Source of the DNA: Gallibacterium melopsittaci
Lineage (GTDB): Bacteria > Pseudomonadota > Gammaproteobacteria > Enterobacterales > Pasteurellaceae
Assembly (NCBI RefSeq): GCF_042433085.1
Contig: NZ_JBHLWA010000033.1
Location: 1 to 58,092, forward strand
DNA: 58,092 bases
Direction: 5' to 3'
Shown here piece after piece: positions 14,449 to 24,368 of the stretch. Within the stretch, counting starts at the first letter, position 1. The number at the start of each line of letters is the position of its first letter. The notes under the pieces are model-generated. The model searched no databases, had not been told where the DNA came from, and worked only from the letters and a program-made list of their open reading frames with translations. The translations under genes were made by a program, and so were the position numbers.

Positions 14449-15846
14449 TCAAAACCCAGCAAATAATTGTAATAAACCAAATAATAATACTTCTTTTGGT
14501 ATTTCTTGTTGGTTGAGATAAAACTTACCTTCTCTTTGTTCAAAATTTAATTCATAAGATTTATCAGTTTCAGTCAAAATTCCTTTTGCGACCTGTTCTT
14601 GTAATAATCTTTGAATATCATTTTGAGTATCTTGTAATTTTTGTTCATTCACAGTTTTTTCTGGATATTGTGCATTAGAAAAAGAAATCTTGATTAGATT
14701 AGCAATATATTGTTTTTGAAAGTCCTTATCTAAAATTAAGGAGAAGGTGAATTTATCAAAAATCTCTTCAATTTTCCCTCTATTTAATACTTGTTTAAAA
14801 TTAGCATTCGCTAATTGAATATTTGTATTTAATGCAAATTTTCCGTGAGAATTATAAGCCTGTAATGGTTCGATAATAAGTTGTGGATGATTCATTAATA
14901 CTGTTTGCAAGGCTTGCTCAAATGCTGGTTGATTATTTTCTAATGAAGCATCAATTATTTTTACCAAAGCATCGCCCTGCAAATGATTTAATTCGATTTT
15001 ACTCTTTTGTGAGAAAAGTGATTGTTGATTAATTAGAAAATCTTTAATCGTACTATCACCTTTAATAGCATAAAAATCGCCATTTTTGCTAAATTCAAAA
15101 TTACTTACTGGATCTTGATAAGTGACTGTAGCTAATACGTTTTCACTTAAAGATTGGCTAAGTTGAAATAATTTGAGACTTGTTGTTCCTTTTCCGATGG
15201 GGAGATATTGCCAATTAGTTAATTGTAAATCACCTTGTGTATCAAATTCATCTAATAAAACTTGTGTAGGTTTTGCGTATGGTTCAGGAGCAATATTTAA
15301 ATCAAGATGTTTTAATGCAGCTCGATAGTGAATATTTTTATCTTTATCAAGCGTAAACTGAAATTGACTATCTGACCACTTAGCCTGTTCTTTTTCTGTT
15401 TGTAATTTACCTGAACTAATATCTAAATTAAGATTAAATTGTTGTTGATAACCAACATTCGTTGTCAATAATAACGGTTGTTCTTTACTAAAGAGTTTAA
15501 AAAATGGTTCAGTTTGTTGATTTTTGATTACAGTAGTTTCAGCCGAGGCGATGAGAGGCTGAAAGGAAAGATGTGACAACATATTTGTTGGAAATGGACC
15601 GTGATAAATATTACTTTGTACAGGGAATGATTTATCGCCAATTTTTACCTCATATTGCATCTCACTGGAAAAGAAGTGTCGTTGAAATTTAACATTTTCA
15701 ATCTGAAGGAATTTATTTTGATTAATCGCCGCAATTCTTTCAGGATAATTTTGTTCAATTTGTTTACCTGTGTACCAAGCTCCACCAATCCACACACCTC
15801 CAAGTACTATGATTACTGCAGGAATGATAGCCCATTTCTTTTGCAT
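14449..15846 (-). CDS. DUF945 (YdgA-like) envelope protein
   Basis: A 465-residue protein with one N-terminal hydrophobic segment (about residues 5-28) that is either a signal anchor or an uncleaved signal, then a long beta-rich domain. The opening, with a GGxWxxGK-type segment and a YPERIAAIN stretch, is typical of the DUF945/YdgA family in gammaproteobacteria. It is probably anchored in the inner membrane facing the periplasm; its function is not established. Upstream of nsrR on the same strand, but the 100-bp gap with its inverted repeat argues for separate control. Confidence 0.75.
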   Translation of the reverse strand: MQKKWAIIPAVIIVLGGVWIGGAWYTGKQIEQNYPERIAAINQNKFLQIENVKFQRHFFSSEMQYEVKIGDKSFPVQSNIYHGPFPTNMLSHLSFQPLIASAETTVIKNQQTEPFFKLFSKEQPLLLTTNVGYQQQFNLNLDISSGKLQTEKEQAKWSDSQFQFTLDKDKNIHYRAALKHLDLNIAPEPYAKPTQVLLDEFDTQGDLQLTNWQYLPIGKGTTSLKLFQLSQSLSENVLATVTYQDPVSNFEFSKNGDFYAIKGDSTIKDFLINQQSLFSQKSKIELNHLQGDALVKIIDASLENNQPAFEQALQTVLMNHPQLIIEPLQAYNSHGKFALNTNIQLANANFKQVLNRGKIEEIFDKFTFSLILDKDFQKQYIANLIKISFSNAQYPEKTVNEQKLQDTQNDIQRLLQEQVAKGILTETDKSYELNFEQREGKFYLNQQEIPKEVLLFGLLQLFAGF

Positions 15847-15891
15847 AAGAATTTTCCTTTTAGTTAGTTATTTTAACCACGTTAGTATAAC

Positions 15892-17202
15892 TTATTTACA
15901 CTGGTTTTGTGGTTTATTTGCCATAATTTCAATGATTTGGAAGTCAGTATGTTGCATACTTTTACAAGCCAACGCACATAAGTTATCAATACTACGATCA
16001 ATCGTATGTTCGACAATACCTTCATCTCCAGTAACACCAGTTTGATTCATTGCCATTAAGACAGATTTATAGGCAGAGGTAACACTAGTGGACACTTTCA
16101 TCGCACAACTGTTGGCTGCACCATCACATAACATACCGCTAATATCACCAATCATACTGCTGATTGCCATTGCAGCCGTTTCAAAACTATTAGTAATTAA
16201 ATAAGAAATGCCTGCACAACTGCCCATTGCTGCTGTGGTTACGGCACACAGTGCAGAGAGTTTTGGTAATTTACTATGAATAAAAATTGCCATTAAATGG
16301 GAAAGAAATAATGCTCTAGTGCGTTGTTCTGCACTTACGTTGAGATGATCAGCAACAATAACCACAGGCATCGTTGCCGTAATTCCTTGATTTCCAGAAC
16401 CAGAATTACTCATTGCTGGTAATGTTGCACCACCCATACGTGCATCTGAAGCAGAGGTGGTATGGATCATAATTCTCGATAATAAATCATCGGAGAGTAA
16501 ACCATCGCCAATATGTTTTTGTAATGTACGTCCAATATGTAACCCATAATCTTGGCGTAATCCCTCTTGCGATAATGCAGAATTTAATGTTTCGGCTTGA
16601 TTGATAAAGTTAATTTTAGCTAAATCAACTTGCATTGAAAAATCAAAAATATCTTTTGCTTTTAATTGGTTAAATATACCGTGTTGATCATGATCACCTT
16701 TTAGTTGAGAAGGGGCTTGATAAATAATTTGTTCATTTTTTTCGATCAACATAATTTGGGTATGTTGGTCTTCAATCACGACTCGTACCCAATCATTTCC
16801 AGCATATAAAGTGGCTTCTGCATAAAGAATATGATCAGTTTGTTTAATAGAAACAGTCACCAAATTATTTTTTAATAATGTTTTGGCTGTTGTTAATTGT
16901 TCAGGGGAAATATGTTTTAACACTTCTAGTCCTGCATCAGGATCGCCACCAATCGCTCCGATTGCAGCGGCAATCGGTAATCCGACCATACCTGTTCCAG
17001 GTACAGCAACGCCTAAACCATTTTTCATTAAATTAGGTGAAACTTTACCTATAATTTTTTCAGGTGTTTTGCCTAAATATTTCGCTGCAGTAGCTGATGC
17101 TAAGGCAAGTGAAATGGGTTCGGTACAGCCTAAAGCAGGCACAACATCTTGTTTAACAATTTCAATTAGTGCTTGTTCAAAAGGTTGTAAAGATGGATTC
17201 AT
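15892..17202 (-). CDS. cyuA: L-cysteine desulfidase (CyuA/YhaM, UPF0597 family)
   Basis: A 436-residue iron-sulfur enzyme related to the serine dehydratase alpha chain. Cluster or active-site cysteines are seen in PALGCTEPISLALA, GSCAGISYL and LCDGAANSCAMK, and the glycine-rich core GNQGITATMPVV is present. The family converts cysteine to pyruvate, ammonia and sulfide, mainly under anaerobic conditions. GAGG lies just before the ATG. No cyuP transporter or cyuR regulator is adjacent, so it appears as a single gene here. Confidence 0.88.
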   Translation of the reverse strand: MNPSLQPFEQALIEIVKQDVVPALGCTEPISLALASATAAKYLGKTPEKIIGKVSPNLMKNGLGVAVPGTGMVGLPIAAAIGAIGGDPDAGLEVLKHISPEQLTTAKTLLKNNLVTVSIKQTDHILYAEATLYAGNDWVRVVIEDQHTQIMLIEKNEQIIYQAPSQLKGDHDQHGIFNQLKAKDIFDFSMQVDLAKINFINQAETLNSALSQEGLRQDYGLHIGRTLQKHIGDGLLSDDLLSRIMIHTTSASDARMGGATLPAMSNSGSGNQGITATMPVVIVADHLNVSAEQRTRALFLSHLMAIFIHSKLPKLSALCAVTTAAMGSCAGISYLITNSFETAAMAISSMIGDISGMLCDGAANSCAMKVSTSVTSAYKSVLMAMNQTGVTGDEGIVEHTIDRSIDNLCALACKSMQHTDFQIIEIMANKPQNQCK

Positions 17203-17507
17203 AAGACCTCATAGGTTACTGAATTGGTTAAAGATAAATTATATTTGCTAACTATACACAGTAATGTGATAAGTGCTAGTCAAATCAAGAAAAAATTTAT
17301 TCAATCACTAGAATAATTTGAAAAAATAAAAAATTTTTTTAACTTACCCCTTGAAAATTTGATTTTAACGTCAATTTAGTGGGGCACGAACAATAAGGTG
17401 ATAGATTGAAGAAGAGAAAATTTAAAAATTGCCTCTTGTAATTTAAAAAATGAGCCTTATTTAGTCGAACGTCAAAAAATGAATTTAAAATCAGGAGAAT
17501 AACGATT
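17203..17507. other. 305-bp divergent region between cyuA and dnaK
   Basis: AT-rich non-coding DNA carrying both 5' regions. The only clear signal is a heat-shock-like promoter near 17350. No further ORF or strong hairpin is seen. Confidence 0.6.
17350..17378 (+). promoter_or_regulatory. Candidate sigma-32 heat-shock promoter of dnaK
   Basis: CTTGAAA at 17350-17356 matches the sigma-32 -35 element. After 12 nt, CGTCAATTTA (17369-17378) is a degenerate fit to the CCCCATnTA -10 element. The position suits a 130-nt leader before dnaK. Confidence 0.45.
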
Positions 17508-19424
17508 ATGGGAAAAATTATTGGTATTGACTTAGGTACAACAAACTCATGTGTTGCAGTAATGGATGGTGACAAACCACGTGTTATTGAAAATGCAGAG
17601 GGGGATCGTACAACTCCATCAATTATTGCTTATACACAAGATGGAGAAACTCTTGTAGGACAACCAGCAAAACGTCAAGCAGTAACAAATCCAAAAAATA
17701 CTTTATTTGCAATTAAACGTTTAATCGGTCGTCGTTTTACCGATGATGAAGTTCAACGTGATGTAAACATTATGCCATTTGATATTGTTAAAGCTGATAA
17801 TGGTGACGCTTGGGTAGATGTCAAAGGTGATAAAATGGCTCCACCACAAATTTCTGCTGAAGTATTGAAAAAAATGAAGAAAACAGCAGAAGATTTCTTA
17901 GGTGAAACAGTTACTGAAGCGGTAATTACTGTGCCAGCTTACTTCAATGATGCACAACGTCAAGCAACAAAAGATGCTGGTCGTATCGCTGGTTTAGAAG
18001 TAAAACGTATTATTAATGAACCAACTGCTGCGGCATTAGCATATGGTTTAGATAAAGCAAAAGGTAATCATACCATTGCAGTATATGACTTAGGTGGTGG
18101 TACATTTGACCTTTCAATTATTGAAATTGATGAAGTTGATGGTGAAAAAACTTTCGAAGTATTAGCAACAAATGGTGATACTCACTTAGGTGGTGAAGAC
18201 TTTGATAACCGTGTAATCAATTACTTAGTGGATGAGTTCAAGAAAGAACAAGGTATTGATTTACGTAATGATCCATTAGCAATGCAACGTTTGAAAGAAG
18301 CTGGAGAAAAAGCAAAAATTGAACTTTCTTCTGCACAACAAACTGATGTAAATCTTCCATACATCACTGCAGATGCGACTGGTCCAAAACACTTAAACAT
18401 CAAATTGACTCGTGCAAAATTAGAATCTTTAGTTGAAGATCTTGTTGCAAAATCAATGGAACCAATTCGTGTGGCATTAAAAGATGCGGATTTAAGTGTT
18501 TCTGAAATCAATGATGTGATTTTAGTTGGTGGTCAAACTCGTATGCCATTAGTACAACAAAAAGTGGCTGAGTTCTTTGGTAAGGAACCACGTAAAGATG
18601 TCAACCCAGATGAAGCGGTAGCGATTGGTGCGGCAGTACAAGGTGGTGTATTAGCTGGTGATGTGAAAGACGTATTATTACTTGACGTAACTCCATTATC
18701 ACTTGGTATCGAAACCATGGGCGGCGTAATGACAACCTTAATTGAAAAGAATACAACGATTCCAACGAAGAAATCACAAGTATTCTCAACTGCAGAAGAT
18801 AACCAAAGTGCGGTAACTATCCATGTGTTACAAGGTGAACGTAAACGCGCAGCTGATAATAAATCATTAGGTCAATTTAATTTAGAAGGTATTAACCCAG
18901 CACCTCGTGGTATGCCACAAATTGAAGTTACATTTGATATTGATGCTGATGGTATTATCCACGTTTCTGCGAAAGATAAAGGTACAGGTAAAGAACAACA
19001 AATCACTATCAAAGCGTCTTCAGGGTTAAGTGATGAAGAAATTCAACAAATGGTGCGTGATGCAGAAGCAAATGCAGAAGCAGACCGTAAATTTGAAGAG
19101 TTAGTTCAAGCTCGTAACCAAGCAGATCACTTAGTTCACTCAACTCGTAAACAGTTAAGTGAAGTCGGTGCAAACCTTGCTGCAGATGATAAAGCTGCGA
19201 TTGAGAAAGCAGCAAATGATCTAGAAGCAGCTGCGAAAGGTGAAGATAAAGCAGAAATTGAAGCGAAAACGCAAGCATTAATTCAAGCAGCAGAAAAATT
19301 AATGCAAGCGGCACAACAACAAGCTCAAGGTGGTCAAGCACAGCAACAACAAGCACAAGGTAGTGCAAAGAACAGCGGTGATGATGTTGTTGATGCTGAG
19401 TTTGAAGAGGTAAAAGATAAATAA
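17508..19424 (+). CDS. dnaK: Hsp70 chaperone DnaK
   Basis: A 638-residue Hsp70. The nucleotide domain opens GIDLGTTNSCVAVMDG and includes AYFNDAQRQATKDAG, YDLGGGTFDLSI and ILVGGQTRMP. The linker DVLLLDVTPLSLGIET leads into the substrate-binding domain, and a Q-rich tail ends in DVVDAEFEEVKDK, the usual C-terminal DnaJ/EEVK-type motif. It refolds proteins with DnaJ and GrpE in the cytoplasm. CAGGAG precedes the ATG. A USS core lies in the gene at 18806-18814. dnaJ follows after 129 bp. Confidence 0.98.
   Translation: MGKIIGIDLGTTNSCVAVMDGDKPRVIENAEGDRTTPSIIAYTQDGETLVGQPAKRQAVTNPKNTLFAIKRLIGRRFTDDEVQRDVNIMPFDIVKADNGDAWVDVKGDKMAPPQISAEVLKKMKKTAEDFLGETVTEAVITVPAYFNDAQRQATKDAGRIAGLEVKRIINEPTAAALAYGLDKAKGNHTIAVYDLGGGTFDLSIIEIDEVDGEKTFEVLATNGDTHLGGEDFDNRVINYLVDEFKKEQGIDLRNDPLAMQRLKEAGEKAKIELSSAQQTDVNLPYITADATGPKHLNIKLTRAKLESLVEDLVAKSMEPIRVALKDADLSVSEINDVILVGGQTRMPLVQQKVAEFFGKEPRKDVNPDEAVAIGAAVQGGVLAGDVKDVLLLDVTPLSLGIETMGGVMTTLIEKNTTIPTKKSQVFSTAEDNQSAVTIHVLQGERKRAADNKSLGQFNLEGINPAPRGMPQIEVTFDIDADGIIHVSAKDKGTGKEQQITIKASSGLSDEEIQQMVRDAEANAEADRKFEELVQARNQADHLVHSTRKQLSEVGANLAADDKAAIEKAANDLEAAAKGEDKAEIEAKTQALIQAAEKLMQAAQQQAQGGQAQQQQAQGSAKNSGDDVVDAEFEEVKDK
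18805..18814 (+). other. DNA-uptake signal sequence AAAGTGCGGT
   Basis: An exact copy of the Haemophilus-type uptake core with its preferred upstream A, inside dnaK. One of three in the window. Confidence 0.7.
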
Positions 19425-19435
19425 TATCCTCCTGA

Positions 19436-19460
19436 TGTGGCAGTCTAATAAGCTGCCACA
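19436..19460 (+). other. Stem-loop in the dnaK-dnaJ interval
   Basis: TGTGGCAG and CTGCCACA form an 8-bp stem with a 9-nt loop directly after dnaK. No T run follows, so it may stabilise or process the dnaK message. Confidence 0.45.
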
Positions 19461-19470
19461 ATTTACGATT

Positions 19471-19498
19471 GGGCGATGGCTAAACACCTCGCCCTTTT
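19471..19498 (+). terminator. Weak attenuating terminator between dnaK and dnaJ
   Basis: GGGCGA and TCGCCC form a 6-bp GC-rich stem followed by TTTT. Partial termination here would lower dnaJ relative to dnaK, as is common for this operon. Confidence 0.55.
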
Positions 19499-19553
19499 AG
19501 CGTATTCAAAGGGTTAATTCCAACCTTTCATTCCAACAAAAATAGGAAAACGA

Positions 19554-20675
19554 ATGGCAAAACGTGATTATTATGAAGTGTTAGGCGTTTCAAGATCAGA
19601 TGATGAAAAGGCAATTAAGAAAGCCTATAAACGTTTAGCAATGAAATTACACCCAGACCGTAATCCTGGTGACAAAGAAGCAGAAGCGAAATTTAAAGAA
19701 GTACAAGAAGCTTATGAGGTACTAGGAGATAAAGAAAAACGTGCCGCCTATGATCAATATGGACACGCTGCTTTTGAGCAAGGTGGAGCAGGAACAGGTG
19801 GTTTTGGTGGAGCCGATTTTGGTGATATTTTCGGCGATATCTTTAGTGATATGTTTGGTGGTGGACGTGGTCGCCAACGTGTAGTGCGTGGAGAAGATCT
19901 TCGTTATGACCTAGAAATTACACTTGAAGAAGCCGTCAAGGGCGTAAGTAAAGATATTCGTATCGCGACATTGGCAACGTGTGACACCTGTCATGGTAGT
20001 GGTGCAAAAGCAGGTTCGAAAGTCGATACTTGTAACTATTGTCATGGTTCAGGCCGTATTCGTCGTCAAAGTGGATTCTTTGTACAAGAACAGACTTGTC
20101 CACATTGTCATGGTACAGGAAAAATTATTGAACAACCTTGTGATAGCTGTCATGGTGATGGTCGAGTTCATAAACATAAAAATCTTTCTGTAAAAGTACC
20201 TGCAGGCGTAGATACTGGTAATCAACTTCGTTTAAATGGTGAAGGGGCAGCTGGGGAAAATGGTGCACCAGCAGGTGATCTTTATGTTGTTATTCACGTT
20301 AAAGAACATGATATTTTCCAACGTGATGGCAATAACCTTTATTGTGAAGTTCCTATTAGTTTCACCTTAGCTGCATTGGGCGGCGAAATTGAAGTGCCAA
20401 CATTAGATGGAAAAGTAAAATTAAAAATTCCTGAAGAGACCCAAACTGGCAAACTTTTCCGTTTAAGAGGAAAAGGAGTAACCTCAACACGTTCACATTA
20501 TCAAGGTGATTTAATTTGTCGTGTCATTGTAGAAACACCTGTGAAATTAAATAAAGAACAGAAAGAGCTACTACAAAAATTTGAGCAAAGTTTAGAAGGA
20601 CGTAATCAACATCGTCCCAAGGAAAGTGGCTTTTTAGACGGGGTAAAACGTTTTTTCGATAATTTAGGTAAATAA
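19554..20675 (+). CDS. dnaJ: Hsp40 co-chaperone DnaJ
   Basis: A 373-residue class I J protein. The J domain carries the HPD tripeptide in KLHPDRNPGD, followed by a Gly/Phe-rich stretch. Four zinc repeats follow: CDTCHGSG, CNYCHGSG, CPHCHGTG and CDSCHGDG. The C-terminal client domain is complete. It delivers substrates to DnaK and stimulates its ATPase. A strong terminator closes the operon. Confidence 0.98.
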   Translation: MAKRDYYEVLGVSRSDDEKAIKKAYKRLAMKLHPDRNPGDKEAEAKFKEVQEAYEVLGDKEKRAAYDQYGHAAFEQGGAGTGGFGGADFGDIFGDIFSDMFGGGRGRQRVVRGEDLRYDLEITLEEAVKGVSKDIRIATLATCDTCHGSGAKAGSKVDTCNYCHGSGRIRRQSGFFVQEQTCPHCHGTGKIIEQPCDSCHGDGRVHKHKNLSVKVPAGVDTGNQLRLNGEGAAGENGAPAGDLYVVIHVKEHDIFQRDGNNLYCEVPISFTLAALGGEIEVPTLDGKVKLKIPEETQTGKLFRLRGKGVTSTRSHYQGDLICRVIVETPVKLNKEQKELLQKFEQSLEGRNQHRPKESGFLDGVKRFFDNLGK

Positions 20676-20682
20676 AAATAGC

Positions 20683-20712
20683 AATGGCGAGAAAATTCTC
20701 GCCATTTTGTTT
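20683..20712 (+). terminator. dnaJ terminator
   Basis: AATGGCGAGAA and TTCTCGCCATT form an 11-bp stem with a 2-nt spacer, followed by TTTGTTT. It can also serve the convergent permease gene. Confidence 0.85.
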
Positions 20713-20733
20713 ATTAATAAGCAAGTATTTTAC

Positions 20734-21690
20734 CTAGCTACCTTTTTTACGACGTTTCAAGGTATCAATTAATACCGCAACGACAATAATCATTCCTTTT
20801 ACAATTTGTTGCCAATATGGATCAACACCAAGCATATTTAAGCCTTTATTGGTTGTCCCAATAATTAAGGCACCAATCACACACATTGGAATGGTACCAA
20901 TACCACCACTAAGGGATACGCCACCAATTACTGCAGCAGCAATCGCATCTAATTCCCAAGCTAAACCGTAAGATGGGTTGCCAGCGTAAGTGCGTGCTGC
21001 TAGCATTGCTCCCGCTAATCCTGATAATGCACCTGCTAAGATATAAACCCAAATTAAGGTTTTGGTGGTATTAATTCCGCAAATTTTTGCAGCATTCAAG
21101 TTACCACCAACAGCATAAACATGACGGCCAAAAGTCGATTTACTTAGGAGAATATGTGCACCAATAACTACTAAAATGTATAAGATAACTAATCCAGGTA
21201 GCCCAAAGAAATTAACATCTGAAATCCAAGTGAATGCTTCAGAAGAGGCATCAATAGGACGTCCATCAGAGTAAAGTTGTGCAGCGCCACGTGCAATAAT
21301 CATCATACCAAGTGTGGCAATAAAGGGTGGAATGGATCCAATGGCGGTTAAACCTCCATTAATTGCACCGAGTAAGGCACCTAGTGCAATAGAAAGAGCA
21401 AAGGCAAGAAATGCTGCACTAACGCTATCACCACCAGTCACAATGGATGCGGCAACTACTGAAGTTAATGCCACCATAGAACCAGAAGATAGGTCAATCC
21501 CAGTCGTTACAATGGCAAATGTTACTCCAATCGCAATAATTCCAAACATTGATACTTGCTCAATAATACTCCAGACAGTTCGTGCAGAGAAAAAGCCATC
21601 AATTGAAACGGATAACACTAAAAACAGTGCAATTAAAATAAGAACCATGCCATAAGCATTTAGCATTTTTTTCATCATATCATTCGACAT
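20734..21690 (-). CDS. Sugar ABC transporter permease (RbsC family)
   Basis: A 318-residue inner-membrane permease with about 8-10 hydrophobic helices. RbsC-type landmarks are FGIIAIGVTFAIVTTGIDLSSG, LGMMIIARG and the EAA-like region GGNLNAAKICGIN, where the ATPase docks. It is the third gene of a binding protein-ATPase-permease unit and lies 24 nt after the ATPase stop. As the only permease gene it should homodimerise. The sugar is not identifiable from sequence. Confidence 0.9.
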   Translation of the reverse strand: MSNDMMKKMLNAYGMVLILIALFLVLSVSIDGFFSARTVWSIIEQVSMFGIIAIGVTFAIVTTGIDLSSGSMVALTSVVAASIVTGGDSVSAAFLAFALSIALGALLGAINGGLTAIGSIPPFIATLGMMIIARGAAQLYSDGRPIDASSEAFTWISDVNFFGLPGLVILYILVVIGAHILLSKSTFGRHVYAVGGNLNAAKICGINTTKTLIWVYILAGALSGLAGAMLAARTYAGNPSYGLAWELDAIAAAVIGGVSLSGGIGTIPMCVIGALIIGTTNKGLNMLGVDPYWQQIVKGMIIVVAVLIDTLKRRKKGS

Positions 21691-21714
21691 AATTAATTCC
21701 CCATACGTTAAGTT

Positions 21715-23232
21715 TTAGTTATGTGTTAAACCTGAGGCTAGTTCCAGCACTCGTTCTTGTGTTAATTCTTGATGAGGAATAATGCCTACTTGATGCCCCT
21801 CATGCATAACCATGACACGATCACTCATCGAAAGTAATTCCAACATATCAGAAGTAATCATAATGATAGTTTTACCTTGTTTAGCGAGTTCAACCATCAG
21901 TTTATAGAGTTCTGCTTTTGCTCCTACATCAATTCCTTTAGTAGGCTCATCTAAAATTAAAATATCGGGTTCTAGTAATAGCCAACGAGCTAATAAAACT
22001 TTTTGTTGGTTACCACCTGAAAGATTATTGGTAATCACTTCAACATTAGGTGCTTTAATTTTTAGCTTATCTTTTTGTTCAAGTGCAGTACGTTGAGCTT
22101 TAGTGACTGAAATTAAAAAATTCTCTAGATAAGGTGACATTTTCGGCATAATCATATTGTCGGTAATGCTTAAATTTAGAAATAAGCCTGTTAATTTTCT
22201 ATCTTCAGTAACAAACCCAATTTTGTATTTCATTGCATCTAGTGGATTCTTAATTTCGGCTTTTTGCCCATGAATATAGATTTCTCCGCTATCAGCTGGT
22301 TTATAGCCAAATAATCCTTCAACAATTTCTGATCTACCTGCACCTACTAAACCAGCGATGCCGAAAATTTCACCTTTCTTGACTTGGAAACTGACATTTT
22401 GATATTTCCCTTCACGGGTTAAATTTTTGACTTCTAAGATAGTTTCATCTGAAATATCTACCCGTTCACGTTGGAACATTTCGGACATATCACGTCCTAC
22501 CATCATTGAAATTAATTCATCTTTAGTAACTTCAGAGGCAGGTTTAGTGCCAATATATTGACCATCACGAATAACGGTAATTTCATCGGACACTTTGAAT
22601 ACTTCGTCTAATTTGTGAGAAATGAAGATAATGGCAATACCGTGATTTTTAACGGTTTCAATAATTTTATAAAGTTGTTCGACTTCAGTTTCAGTTAATG
22701 CAGTAGTTGGTTCATCCATAATAATGACTTTGGCATTATTTGAAACTGCGGTAGCAATCGCCACTAATTGAGCTTTCGCGACAGAAACTTCAGACATTTT
22801 TACCGTTACATCCATAGGAATACCAAGGCCTTTAAGGATTTTAGCGGCTTTTTCATCCATTTCTTTTTGATTAAGAAAGAATTTGCCTTTAGTTAATTCT
22901 CGTCCAAGATAAAAATTATCTGCGATAGTGAGATTTGCGGCTGGGGAGATTTCCTGAGGAACCATGGTTAAACCTTTACGAATTGCATCAATAGGACGTG
23001 AAGGACTGAAAGGTTTGCCATTTAATAATATTTCTCCACCCTCATCAGGGATATAGATGCCATATAAAATTTTCATTAAGGTAGATTTGCCTGCACCATT
23101 TTCTCCCATTAGTGCATGTACACTGCCTTTCTTTACTTTTAAATTGATGCCATCTAGTGCTTTAACCCCAGGAAATGTTTTAGAAACATTTTTCATTTCT
23201 AAGATATAAGGGGTATGGGTTAATGAATCCAT
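21715..23232 (-). CDS. Sugar ABC transporter ATP-binding protein (RbsA/MglA type, tandem cassettes)
   Basis: A 505-residue protein with two nucleotide-binding domains in tandem. The first has Walker A GENGAGKST, a degenerate signature (SVAKAQLVAIATA) and Walker B VIIMDEPTTAL. The second has a degenerate P-loop (GLVGAGRSE), signature LSGGNQQKVLLA and Walker B ILILDEPTKGID. This asymmetry is normal for the RbsA family, which energises uptake of ribose, galactose, xylose or inositol. AAGGAG precedes the ATG. No adjacent sugar kinase or isomerase gene narrows the substrate. Confidence 0.93.
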   Translation of the reverse strand: MDSLTHTPYILEMKNVSKTFPGVKALDGINLKVKKGSVHALMGENGAGKSTLMKILYGIYIPDEGGEILLNGKPFSPSRPIDAIRKGLTMVPQEISPAANLTIADNFYLGRELTKGKFFLNQKEMDEKAAKILKGLGIPMDVTVKMSEVSVAKAQLVAIATAVSNNAKVIIMDEPTTALTETEVEQLYKIIETVKNHGIAIIFISHKLDEVFKVSDEITVIRDGQYIGTKPASEVTKDELISMMVGRDMSEMFQRERVDISDETILEVKNLTREGKYQNVSFQVKKGEIFGIAGLVGAGRSEIVEGLFGYKPADSGEIYIHGQKAEIKNPLDAMKYKIGFVTEDRKLTGLFLNLSITDNMIMPKMSPYLENFLISVTKAQRTALEQKDKLKIKAPNVEVITNNLSGGNQQKVLLARWLLLEPDILILDEPTKGIDVGAKAELYKLMVELAKQGKTIIMITSDMLELLSMSDRVMVMHEGHQVGIIPHQELTQERVLELASGLTHN

Positions 23233-23396
23233 TTAGAACTCCTTAAGATACTAGAAGTTTATTATTGTATTTATTCGATTTATTTACGTTATCAACCTAA
23301 AAATCTTTGTTATAACGTTATTGCATTCGTCTGTATTTAACTTGACTGCAAATAAATTGGGGAAAGAAAGGGAAATAGATTCCCTTTCCAAACACA

Positions 23397-24338
23397 TTAT
23401 TTATATCTTGCTTGATATTCTTCTTTTTTATCTGGAGTAACGAGTTCAAATGGAACCCAATTAATTTTTTCGACTTTTTCACCTTTTGCTGCACGATAAG
23501 CTGTTTCAGCACCAGTGTATCCTTGACCCTGAGCAGATTGGAAAACGGTTGCATCAAGACCTTTGCCTAAATACTCTAATGCATCAGGTGTTGCATCTAA
23601 ACCAACAATAATAATGTCTTCATCTTTGATACCTAATTTACGAGAAGCTAGTACAGCACCAATAGCCATTTCATCATTATTACTTACAACAACATTAATT
23701 GATTTTTGTCCAGAGAGAACATTTTCAGCGATAGCTAAACCTCTATCACGCTCCCATTTACCCTCTTGTTCTGCAGCAATGGTGATATTTTTATGATCTT
23801 TGAAAACGTCTTTATTTCCTTGAGTACGTTTAGTTACCGCATCTTGTCCCAATGGACCGAGTAGAATTAAAGCTTCGCCTTTCTTACCATTAAGCGTATT
23901 TACAATGTAGTTTCCTTGAATACGTCCGCCCTCAATTTCATCAGATCCAACAAAACTAGTAACATATTTTTCTAAATCATCATCATTTGGACGGCGGTTT
24001 ACAATGATTAATGGAATACCTGCATTTTTTGCTTTACGACCAATAGCCTTAACAATGTTAGGATCATTAGGGACAACTAATAAGGCATCAACTTTTTGAT
24101 CAATAAAGGTTTCCACATCACTTAATTGTTTTGCCGAATCTGCATTCGCATCAGCAAGTTTGATGACAACATCATCATGTTTTTTATCAAAATCACGGAT
24201 AGCATCTTGAAGATAAGTTTGCCATTTATCGGCAAAAGAATTCATTGGCGCGCCGATTACATAAGTTTTAGCTGTTACAGCTTGTGCTGTTAATAACAAG
24301 CCGCTACATAACACAGTTAATAATGTTTTTTTCATCAT
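23397..24338 (-). CDS. Periplasmic sugar-binding protein of the ABC transporter (RbsB-like)
   Basis: A periplasmic binding protein of about 313 residues when started at the ATG pair near 24338. The signal peptide MMKKTLLTVLCSGLLLTAQAVTA supports that start over GTG 24368. The mature part shows the type I fold: DVETFIDQKVDALLVVP, PLIIVNRRP, VVSNNDEMAIGA and IVGLDATPDALEYL. It binds a sugar or polyol and passes it to the permease. The gap to the ATPase gene is 164 bp and may hold a processing site that favours higher binding-protein levels. Ribose, another pentose or inositol are all possible. Confidence 0.9.
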   Translation of the reverse strand: MMKKTLLTVLCSGLLLTAQAVTAKTYVIGAPMNSFADKWQTYLQDAIRDFDKKHDDVVIKLADANADSAKQLSDVETFIDQKVDALLVVPNDPNIVKAIGRKAKNAGIPLIIVNRRPNDDDLEKYVTSFVGSDEIEGGRIQGNYIVNTLNGKKGEALILLGPLGQDAVTKRTQGNKDVFKDHKNITIAAEQEGKWERDRGLAIAENVLSGQKSINVVVSNNDEMAIGAVLASRKLGIKDEDIIIVGLDATPDALEYLGKGLDATVFQSAQGQGYTGAETAYRAAKGEKVEKINWVPFELVTPDKKEEYQARYK

Positions 24339-24368
24339 AGGATTAGCCTTTTTTGTTGAGTTAATCAC

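Noticed and set aside
17226..17280. TGTGATAAGTGCTAGT as a CRP site for cyuA.
   Set aside because: The second half-site does not match.
19009..19461. A 150-codon minus-strand open frame opposite the dnaK 3' end.
   Set aside because: It is the antisense shadow of Gln/Ala-rich dnaK codons, with low-complexity Leu/His/Gln content and no ribosome site.
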